The notes below the pieces were generated by a model. It saw only the letters and a program-made list of their open reading frames with translations. It did no database searches and was not told the origin of the DNA. The position numbers and the translations under genes are program-made. This document shows, one piece after another, positions 56,028 to 62,579 of a stretch of DNA of 64,000 bases. Where the stretch lies: contig NZ_LMKW01000001.1 in the NCBI RefSeq assembly GCF_001421745.1, forward strand, positions 384,459 through 448,458, written 5' to 3'. The stretch's first letter is position 1; each line of letters starts with the position of its first letter. Source of the DNA: Sphingomonas sp. Leaf230. GTDB lineage: Bacteria; Pseudomonadota; Alphaproteobacteria; Sphingomonadales; Sphingomonadaceae.

Positions 56028-56267
56028 CTATAGATCCACCCCGGCCGCGATCGCCTCAAGCTTCTTGATCCGCTCCTTCAAGTCCGCGATCTCGATCCGC
56101 GATCCGGTCGACACCGCGACCGGCATGCGGCCGTCCTGCATGTTATCCAGCTCCATCCGCCGCAGCGAGAGCCATCCGCGCCATCCGGCCAATCCGCCTG
56201 CGACGATCATCGCCAGCCCCGCAAGGCTCGCCAGCGCCAGGGTGATATAGACGTTAGGTTCGATCAT
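56028..56267 (-). CDS. Small membrane protein with PspB-like tail (last of psp operon)
   Basis: A protein of 79 residues. A membrane helix (about 6-28) is followed by a basic stretch and a short coiled coil ending EIADLKERIKKLEAIA. This echoes the RLEERVxxLERI motif of PspB, although it is the most diverged member. It lies 9 bases after the previous gene. The function is unknown. Confidence 0.75.
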   Translation of the reverse strand: MIEPNVYITLALASLAGLAMIVAGGLAGWRGWLSLRRMELDNMQDGRMPVAVSTGSRIEIADLKERIKKLEAIAAGVDL

Positions 56268-56276
56268 GTCCGCCTC

Positions 56277-56525
56277 CTAGCGGTCGCGGAGCCGTTCGAT
56301 CTCTCGGTCGAGATCGACGCTCTTGTGGTTGTCGGTGATCACGCGCTCCAGCACCTGGATGCGCTCCTTCATCTGCTGCACCTCGTCGCGGAGGCGGGTT
56401 GCTTCTGGGTCGTTCATCAGCGACGAGCCCTCGGCATGTCGGCCGCTCTTGTGGCGCGATTTGAAGATGCCGGTAATCATCACGATCAGGACGATCATCA
56501 CGACCATCACCTGTCCACCATTCAT
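56277..56525 (-). CDS. PspB-like small membrane protein
   Basis: A protein of 82 residues. A single helix (about 7-20) precedes a basic patch and the coiled coil MKERIQVLERVITDNHK ... REIERLRDR. The ERIQxLE pattern matches PspB of E. coli (RERIQALESIL). It probably sits in the inner membrane with PspC. No homologue outside the psp context is known to me. Confidence 0.8.
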   Translation of the reverse strand: MNGGQVMVVMIVLIVMITGIFKSRHKSGRHAEGSSLMNDPEATRLRDEVQQMKERIQVLERVITDNHKSVDLDREIERLRDR

Positions 56526-56549
56526 GATCTTGTCTCCTAACGGGTCGGT

Positions 56550-56834
56550 CTAGTTGGCCAAGCGCTCGGTCGCGGGACCGGTATCGCGGAGCAGGTCGAT
56601 CTCGTTCGAGAGCTCGATCCCGCGGTCGGTGACGATCCGTTCGAGCACCCGGACGCGCTGTTCGAGGCGGTCGGTATGCGCCGCATATTGCGCGGACTTC
56701 TCGGCGATCATTTGCGCGTCGAGTTCCATGCGGCGGTGCCGGTAGGCGAACCAGGGCCTGACGAAGACACCGCCGAAAATCGCGAGCAGTCCGCAGCAGA
56801 TGCCTAGGATCGGGATGAGCAAGGGGCTGAGCAT
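56550..56834 (-). CDS. PspB-like small membrane protein
   Basis: A protein of 94 residues with an N-terminal membrane helix (about 3-28), HRRMELDAQMIAEKSAQY, and the shared motif RLEQRVRVLERIVTD ... NEIDLLRD. It lies 11 bases from the gene before it and 24 from the one after, so it belongs to the psp operon. Confidence 0.8.
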   Translation of the reverse strand: MLSPLLIPILGICCGLLAIFGGVFVRPWFAYRHRRMELDAQMIAEKSAQYAAHTDRLEQRVRVLERIVTDRGIELSNEIDLLRDTGPATERLAN

Positions 56835-56845
56835 GATCGTGTCCT

Positions 56846-57163
56846 TCAGCGGTCGCGGAGGGCGTCGATCTCGCGAGCGGTGCGCTCGGCGGGATCGGTA
56901 GCGATGCGTTCGAGGACCGCGATCCGCTCCTCGAGGCGGGAAACCTGACCGGTGAGGCGCTCATTCTCGCTGCTGAGCAGCTCGACCTTTCGTTCGCCAG
57001 CGGGGTCCTGCTTGTGCCCGCCGCCCCAGTTCATTGAGTTGCCCCAGTCGTCGCTCGGCGGATAGCCGTGCTTCGTACGGATCCAGTTGTTGACGATCCA
57101 GCCGACGGTCGTGATCGCGATGATGGCGATAATGAAACCTGGTCCACCCCAAGCCATAGTCAT
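56846..57163 (-). CDS. PspB-like small membrane protein
   Basis: A protein of 105 residues with a membrane helix (about 7-26), a glycine- and tryptophan-rich linker (DDWGNSMNWGGGHKQ), and the coiled coil RLEERIAVLERIATD ... REIDALRDR. It is the first of the extra genes, 21 bases after pspC. Confidence 0.8.
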   Translation of the reverse strand: MTMAWGGPGFIIAIIAITTVGWIVNNWIRTKHGYPPSDDWGNSMNWGGGHKQDPAGERKVELLSSENERLTGQVSRLEERIAVLERIATDPAERTAREIDALRDR

Positions 57164-57184
57164 TCTCCCTGTTGACGCCGCGTC

Positions 57185-57568
57185 TCAGCGCAGGCTGTCG
57201 ATCTCTGCCGCGAGGCTGGTGCTGTTGCGGCTCGTATAGTGCGTCTCGATGTCGGCGAGGCGGCGGTCGATGTCGCGGAACTTGCTGCGGACCTCGGCGG
57301 TCGAGCGCTTCGGGTTCGAACGGACGCCCTGCCAGAACTTCGCGTCGTCAGGTGTCTCGTACAGGCCGATCGGCTTGGCATGCCCCATCCAGGCGACCAT
57401 CCAATAGGCCAGCAGCGTCCAGGGAAATCCCCCGGCAAGCGTCAGGACGACCATGCCGACCCGGACGAAGAGCGCATCGACGCCAGTGTAGTCGGCGATC
57501 CCCGCGCAGACGCCCTTCCACTTGGCGTTCTGCTTATCGAGGTAAAACTGCGTGCGGCTGCCGGACAT
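57185..57568 (-). CDS. pspC: PspC envelope-stress protein
   Basis: A protein of 127 residues. The PspC domain (FYLDKQNAKWKGVCAGIADYTGVDALFVRVGMVVLTLAGG) is followed by a C-terminal stretch RRLADIETHYTS ... AEIDSLR that repeats the tail motif of the PspB-like genes. It senses membrane stress with PspB and releases PspF from PspA. Confidence 0.93.
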   Translation of the reverse strand: MSGSRTQFYLDKQNAKWKGVCAGIADYTGVDALFVRVGMVVLTLAGGFPWTLLAYWMVAWMGHAKPIGLYETPDDAKFWQGVRSNPKRSTAEVRSKFRDIDRRLADIETHYTSRNSTSLAAEIDSLR

Positions 57569-57569
57569 C

Positions 57570-57857
57570 TCAGTTCCTCCGATCAGAAGTGCGGTCGGAC
57601 TGATGGTCCGACAGATACGGCGATTGCGTCGTGCCGAGGCCCGGCTTCCAGTCGGGATTGTCGGCGGCGATGATCCGTTCGACGGTCATCACTCGGTCCT
57701 CGAGGCGGCGGGCGAGCATCTGCATCTCGTCGAGCAGGCGCTCGTCCTCCTCCGTGATCCGCGGCGCCTGTTTCCACTTTGTGATGTAGTGCAGGATCAC
57801 CCACGGCAGCCCGATGAAGAGCACGGCGCAGACGAGAACGGGCATCAGGTCATCCAT
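57570..57857 (-). CDS. pspB: PspB membrane protein
   Basis: A protein of 95 residues with a membrane helix (LVCAVLFIGLPWVILHYITKWK) and the cytoplasmic coiled coil RRLEDRVMTVERIIAADNPDWKPG, matching the end of E. coli PspB (AEHPNWR). It starts two bases from the pspA stop. Confidence 0.93.
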   Translation of the reverse strand: MDDLMPVLVCAVLFIGLPWVILHYITKWKQAPRITEEDERLLDEMQMLARRLEDRVMTVERIIAADNPDWKPGLGTTQSPYLSDHQSDRTSDRRN

Positions 57858-57858
57858 C

Positions 57859-58524
57859 TCAATCGTCCTTCTTCATGCGCGCCTTGAGCGCGGCGAGCTG
57901 GGCGTTGACCTTGTCGTCGCTGCGCAGCTCGGCGATTTCCTCTTCGAGCGACTTGACGACCCCGAGCCCCATCGCATCCGCGCGGCCCTCGGCCTCGTCG
58001 ACACGGCGGTCGAGGATGTCGAAGCGGCTGAACGCCTCGTGCGTTTTCGGCCCGTTGTACATCTCGCGCAGCCGGGTGCGGTTGTTCGCGCTTTCCAGCC
58101 GGGTCTGCACCGCGTTCTGCTTGGTGCGCGCCTCGCGGAGTTTGGTCTGGAGCTTGGCGATGTCCTCTTCCGACGCGCGGAGCGCATCGTCGAGCACGCC
58201 GACCTCGGCCTTCAGCTGCTCGGCCATGTCGAATGCCTTCTGGCGCTCGACCAGGGCAGCCTTGGCAAGATCCTCGCGGTCCTTGCTCAGCGCCAGTTCG
58301 GCCTTCTCGGTCCAGTTGTCCTGGAGCTGCTCCAGCTTCGAGATATGGCGGCGCATCTCCTTCTGGTCGGCGATGGTGCGCGCGGCGGAGGCGCGAACCT
58401 CGACCAGCGTTTCCTCCATCTCGAGGATGATCATGCGGATCATCTTCGACGGATCTTCGGCCTTCTCGATGAGATCGGCGAAGTTGGCGGCGACGATGTC
58501 GCGGGTGCGGGAAAAGATGCCCAT
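57859..58524 (-). CDS. pspA: PspA phage-shock protein
   Basis: A protein of 221 residues, an all-helical ESCRT-III-like coiled coil starting MGIFSRTRDIVAANFADLIEKAEDP. It binds stressed inner membrane and represses PspF in its free form. It is the second gene after the sigma-54 promoter. Confidence 0.97.
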   Translation of the reverse strand: MGIFSRTRDIVAANFADLIEKAEDPSKMIRMIILEMEETLVEVRASAARTIADQKEMRRHISKLEQLQDNWTEKAELALSKDREDLAKAALVERQKAFDMAEQLKAEVGVLDDALRASEEDIAKLQTKLREARTKQNAVQTRLESANNRTRLREMYNGPKTHEAFSRFDILDRRVDEAEGRADAMGLGVVKSLEEEIAELRSDDKVNAQLAALKARMKKDD

Positions 58525-58577
58525 GTAAAATCCTACTCCAGGGGTCGGCCCGAGGCTCTTGGCGAGCCGTCGGGGTC

Positions 58578-58721
58578 TTATGCCACGATTGCGGTAGTTG
58601 CCGCGATAGGCGTCATGTTGGTTGCGGTCGCAGGTCCTACCGCGCCGATGACGCAGGTTGCGCTGGCGACGATGGTGCAGAGGGCGGCGACGACGGTGCG
58701 GGCGATGGTGGTGTTGAACAT
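58578..58721 (-). CDS. 47-residue small protein at head of psp operon
   Basis: A frame from ATG 58721 (AAAGGGGACCC upstream, a fair ribosome site) to TAA. The peptide begins MFNTTIARTVVAALCTIVA and continues with alanine/threonine-rich sequence, like a signal peptide with a very short mature part. It lies between the sigma-54 promoter and pspA, 53 bases before pspA. Being below 60 residues it could be missed by gene callers; coding status is probable, not proven. Confidence 0.6.
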   Translation of the reverse strand: MFNTTIARTVVAALCTIVASATCVIGAVGPATATNMTPIAATTAIVA

Positions 58722-58777
58722 GGTGGGTCCCCTTTGAGGATGGTCGGTTCCGCTATTCGGCGGGTTGCCTGAAGCGT

Positions 58778-58793
58778 TGCATCAGTCGTGCCA
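58778..58793 (-). promoter_or_regulatory. Sigma-54 promoter of the psp operon
   Basis: Minus strand TGGCACG-ACTG-ATGCA, a -24/-12 element with exactly 10 bases between GG and GC. The consensus is TGGCACGN4TTGCA, with one mismatch in the -12 box. It lies about 57 bases before the 47-residue ORF, beside pspF. Confidence 0.85.
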
Positions 58794-58893
58794 GTTTCGA
58801 AAATGGTGCAATTGCAGGGGTTTGCGCGATTTCAGTTGTTCGGGGCGTGGCGGAAGCTTGCCAAGAGTTGGGAATTCGCGCCACATCTTCGCC

Positions 58894-59931
58894 ATGGAGC
58901 GAACAACCCAGGTCATCGGCGAGTCCGGCACGTTCATGGCGGCGCTCGAACGCGCGTCGCGGGCGGCGGCGTTGGATCGCCCCGTGCTGGTGATCGGCGA
59001 GCGCGGCACGGGCAAGGAACTGGTCGCCGAACGCCTCCACCGCCTGTCGCCGCGGTGGGATCAGCCGCTGGTTATCATGAACTGCGCGGCGCTGCCCGAA
59101 ACGCTGATCGAGGCGGAGTTGTTCGGGCACGAGGCGGGCGCGTTCACCGGCGCAACCAAGGCGCGAGTAGGGCGGTTCGAGGAGGCCGATGGCGGCACGC
59201 TGTTCCTCGACGAACTCGGCACGCTGTCGATGGCCGCGCAGGACCGACTGCTCCGCGCGGTCGAATATGGCGAGATCACCCGGATCGGTTCGTCACGCCC
59301 GATGCGCGTCGACGTCCGCATCGTCGCTGCCACCAACGAGCATCTCCCCGACAAGGTCGACCGGCACGAGTTCCGCGCCGATCTGCTCGACCGGCTGTCG
59401 TTCGAGGTGGTGACGTTGCCGCCATTGCGTGCGCGGACCGGCGACGTGGTCGTGCTCGCCGAGCATTTCGGTCGGCGGATGGCGTCCGAACTCGGTCGCG
59501 AGCGTTGGGAGGGGTTTGGCCCGGCGGCGATGGATGCGCTGATCGCCTATCGCTGGCCCGGCAACGTCCGCGAGCTGCGTAACGTCGTCGAGCGGGCGGT
59601 GTATCGCTGGGAGCAGGCGGGACCGATCGACGCGATCGAGATCGACCCGTTCCAGTCGCCGCACCGGCCGGGTGCGTCGACCGCGCCTAAACCTATGGCG
59701 GTGCCGCTCCGCGATGCCGAACCGAACGAAGGCGAGGACCCCGTCGTCGCGTGCGAGGAAGGCCCCTCGGACTTCAAGTCCCGCGTATCCCGCTTCGAAC
59801 GCGACCTGCTCTCCCGAGCGCTGTCGGAACACCGCTTCAACCAGCGCGCCACCGCTGAAGCGCTAGGCCTGAGCTACGACCAACTCCGCCACGCCCTGAA
59901 ACGCCACGATCTGCTCAACGCAGGCGGCTAA
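58894..59931 (+). CDS. pspF: PspF sigma-54 activator
   Basis: A protein of 345 residues from ATG 58894. It has no N-terminal receiver domain. Walker A GERGTGKE is at 35-42, the sigma-54 contact loop GAFTGA at 82-87, Walker B LFLDE near 103-107 and the arginine-finger region after it. A C-terminal Fis-type HTH ends the protein (NQRATAEALGLSYDQLRHALKRH). It is divergent from the psp operon, as in enterobacteria, and should drive the promoter at 58778. Confidence 0.95.
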   Translation: MERTTQVIGESGTFMAALERASRAAALDRPVLVIGERGTGKELVAERLHRLSPRWDQPLVIMNCAALPETLIEAELFGHEAGAFTGATKARVGRFEEADGGTLFLDELGTLSMAAQDRLLRAVEYGEITRIGSSRPMRVDVRIVAATNEHLPDKVDRHEFRADLLDRLSFEVVTLPPLRARTGDVVVLAEHFGRRMASELGRERWEGFGPAAMDALIAYRWPGNVRELRNVVERAVYRWEQAGPIDAIEIDPFQSPHRPGASTAPKPMAVPLRDAEPNEGEDPVVACEEGPSDFKSRVSRFERDLLSRALSEHRFNQRATAEALGLSYDQLRHALKRHDLLNAGG

Positions 59932-59941
59932 GCCTACTTCC

Positions 59942-60052
59942 CCCCTCCCTGAAAGGGAGGGGCCGGGGGTGGGTCGGCTTCCGCATCAGGCGACGTCAGC
60001 GGCACAAGCGGGCCGACCCACCCCCAACCCCTCCCTTCCAGGGGGGGGGGGG
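59942..60052. repeat. Palindromic element A3 with poly-G end
   Basis: Same arms as A1/A2 (CCCCTCCCTGAAAGGG ... CCCTTCCAGG), but the right end is a run of twelve G where the others have GGGAGGGG. It lies between pspF and the antiporter (convergent). Confidence 0.9.
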
Positions 60053-60070
60053 AAGAAAGTAGCGTGGTGC

Positions 60071-61279
60071 TTACCCGCTCTTCCCCACCAACCCCACCAG
60101 CTTCTTCAACTTCGGCGCAACCACAGGCACGGTCAGCATCGTGCTCGCCAGCGCCATCAGCAGCAGCGCGGTAAACGTCTCATTCGTGATGATCTTCTTA
60201 TCCAGCAGGATGTTGACGAAGATGATCATGATCAGCGCCTTGGTCTGCAGCAGCCAGCCGATCGCCGATGCCTCCCCCGGGCGCCACTTCAGGATCCGCC
60301 CGGCGGCGTGAACGCCCGCCAGCTTGCCGCCGACAGACGCGACCAGCAGCAATGCCGCCGCGCCGAACACTGCGTACCCGCCAACCGCCCACTGCGTCTT
60401 CAACCCGGTGGACAGGAAGAACACCGGCATCACCGCAAGCAGCACGAAATGGCGGAATTGGTCCATCTTCGCCGTGGTGAACCATTTCGAATCGAGCACC
60501 GCGCCCGACAGGAACGCGCCGACCATGAAGTGCAGTCCCGCCCAGTCCGCCGCAAACCCGCAGCCGGCAAGCCAGATCAGGCTGACATACCAGCGATCAC
60601 GCTCCTCAATCAGCGCCATCAGTTTGCGCACGATCAGCGTCGCGACCGCAAACCCGACCAGGAAACCACCCTGCCGCCCGACCCGCTCCCAATCGAGCAG
60701 GATCAGCGCCAGCACGCCCCAAATCGCGATGTCGTCGAGGCTCGCATAGCGCAGGATCCGCTGGCCGATCGGCTGGCGCAGCACATCTAGTTTTTCGAGG
60801 AACAGTACGAGGATCGGCAGCGCGGTCACCGCGCAGGCCATGCCGATGCCGAGCACCACCTGCCACGTCCCGCCGTCCGGCCCGCGCCAGCCGGGGTAGC
60901 GCAACATTAACACCGCTGCGATGCTGCCGGTGATCAGCGGCACCGCGAGCGCGAGCCCTGCGGTCACGCCGGTCTCGCCGCGCCGCTTCCATGCCTCGCC
61001 AAGATCGAGTTCGATCCCTGCGACCCACACGAACATCATCACCGCCCACCACGCGATGCCGTTCAGAGAGCCCAAGGTCGCGGGCGTGAAGACCGTCGCG
61101 TAATAGTCGGGATAGGCCGCGCCGAGCACGCCCGGCCCGAGCAGGATGCCGCCAAAGATCTGCACCACCACCAGCGGCGCCCAGTAATCGGTCCGCCCGA
61201 GCCGCCATACCAGATACGGCACGGTAAAGATGATGAGTATCGCGAGGAGGAAGACCTCCGTCGGCGTCATGGCGTGCAT
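60071..61279 (-). CDS. CPA2-type cation:proton antiporter
   Basis: A protein of 402 residues with about 12 membrane helices. The Na+/H+ exchanger fold is shown by GGILLGPGVLG, VAGIELDLGEAWKRRG, the RYASLDDIAIWG pair of aspartates near residue 187 and FMVGAFLSGAVLDS. It lacks the RCK (TrkA) domain of KefB/C types. The transported ion is unknown. Confidence 0.88.
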   Translation of the reverse strand: MHAMTPTEVFLLAILIIFTVPYLVWRLGRTDYWAPLVVVQIFGGILLGPGVLGAAYPDYYATVFTPATLGSLNGIAWWAVMMFVWVAGIELDLGEAWKRRGETGVTAGLALAVPLITGSIAAVLMLRYPGWRGPDGGTWQVVLGIGMACAVTALPILVLFLEKLDVLRQPIGQRILRYASLDDIAIWGVLALILLDWERVGRQGGFLVGFAVATLIVRKLMALIEERDRWYVSLIWLAGCGFAADWAGLHFMVGAFLSGAVLDSKWFTTAKMDQFRHFVLLAVMPVFFLSTGLKTQWAVGGYAVFGAAALLLVASVGGKLAGVHAAGRILKWRPGEASAIGWLLQTKALIMIIFVNILLDKKIITNETFTALLLMALASTMLTVPVVAPKLKKLVGLVGKSG

Positions 61280-61527
61280 GTGGATCCCCCGCGCCGGTCG
61301 GTTCCCCCCGCCGGCTTTGTTACGGTAGCGGTATTATGCGTTCGACGCGGGCACGGCAATATGCGGACATCGGGATCGACCCATCCCGGTTCATTCTTTC
61401 CAATGCTTCATAACGGGACAGGCGTCGTCGAAGCGCGGCGGACGGACTGGTCGAAGCGCGACGTTCCGTGCGATCACGCAGCCCATATCGTCGGCGGGCC
61501 ACCGCTGCGGAACGAAGAGGATCTCGG

Positions 61528-62448
61528 ATGAAACGATCGTTGCTCGCCCTCGCGCTGTTCACCGCCCCCGCGTTCGCGCAAAGCTCCGCGCCGTTCACGA
61601 TCGACGGGCAGGGGTTCGCGACGTTGCAGGAGGCGGTCTCGTCGATCCGGCTGGGCACCGCGACGATCCTGATCGCGCCGGGCACGTACCGGCAATGCGC
61701 GGTCCAGGCCGGCGGCCACATCACCTTCAAGGCGATCAAGCCCGGCACCGCGATCTTCGAGAAGGTTGCCTGCGAGGACAAGGCCGCGCTGGTCCTGCGC
61801 GGGCAGGGCTCGGTCGTCGATGGTCTCGTCTTCCGCGGCTACCGCGTATCGGACGGCAACGGCGCCGGGATCCGCACCGAGATGGGCGACCTGACCGTCA
61901 CCAACGCGATGTTCCTCGACAGCCAGGAGGGTATCCTCGGCGGCGAGCCGACCGCCCAGAAGATCCTGATCGACCATTCCACCTTCGCCGGTCTCGGCCA
62001 GTGCGACGAATCGCCCGGCTGTTCGCATGCGATCTACCTCGCGAACAAAGGGAGCGTGACGATCACCAACTCGCGGTTCGAGCGCGGTACCGGCGGGCAT
62101 TACGTCAAGCTGCGCGTGCCGACCGTGTCGATCACCGACAACAGCTTCGACGATACCGCGGGGAAGAAGACCAACTACATGATCGACCTCCCCGAAGGCG
62201 CGACCGGCCTCATCGCGCGCAATACCTTCGTGCAGGGGCGCAACAAGGAGAACCATACCGGGCTGATCGTGGTCGCGGCGGAAGCGCAGACGTACCGATC
62301 GACAGGGTTGCGGGTCGAGGGGAACGACGCGAGACTGTCGCCTGGGGACAGTAGCAGCCCGGCGTTCTTGGCGGACTACAGCCACGACAAGCTCGCGCTT
62401 GGGGCGAACCGGCTGGGCACCGGGTTGCGAGCGTTCGAGACGCGGTAG
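61528..62448 (+). CDS. Secreted right-handed beta-helix protein
   Basis: A protein of 306 residues from ATG 61528 (AGAGGA upstream), with a signal peptide (MKRSLLALALFTAPAFAQ). The mature part shows repeated beta-helix turns: TILIAPGTYRQC, DLTVTNAMFLDSQEGILGG, ILIDHSTFAGLGQ, SVTITNSRFERG, VSITDNSFDDT. Such folds are found in pectate lyases, alginate epimerases and other polysaccharide-binding proteins. No catalytic set is recognised, so the substrate and function are unknown. Confidence 0.82.
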   Translation: MKRSLLALALFTAPAFAQSSAPFTIDGQGFATLQEAVSSIRLGTATILIAPGTYRQCAVQAGGHITFKAIKPGTAIFEKVACEDKAALVLRGQGSVVDGLVFRGYRVSDGNGAGIRTEMGDLTVTNAMFLDSQEGILGGEPTAQKILIDHSTFAGLGQCDESPGCSHAIYLANKGSVTITNSRFERGTGGHYVKLRVPTVSITDNSFDDTAGKKTNYMIDLPEGATGLIARNTFVQGRNKENHTGLIVVAAEAQTYRSTGLRVEGNDARLSPGDSSSPAFLADYSHDKLALGANRLGTGLRAFETR

Positions 62449-62492
62449 CTTGCACGCTGGCCGGAGCGATCGTTCGAGGTAGCACGCCCCAA

Positions 62493-62559
62493 AAAGCTTG
62501 TTCTCCCGCGAAGGCGGGAGCCCAGTCTGGGCTCCCGCCTTCGCGGGAGAACAAGCTTT
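62493..62559. repeat. Perfect palindromic element D4
   Basis: A 67-bp palindrome without mismatch, from AAAGCTTGTTCTCCCGCGAA to its complement, with a single T at the centre. It is between two convergent genes and may act as a terminator. Confidence 0.92.
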
Positions 62560-62579
62560 GCAGTGAAGGTGCGCGGCGC

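Noticed and set aside
58855..58873. Second sigma-54 promoter for pspF on the plus strand
   Set aside because: A TGG...TTGC pair is present, but the GG-GC spacing is 9 rather than 10 bases, which sigma-54 does not normally accept.
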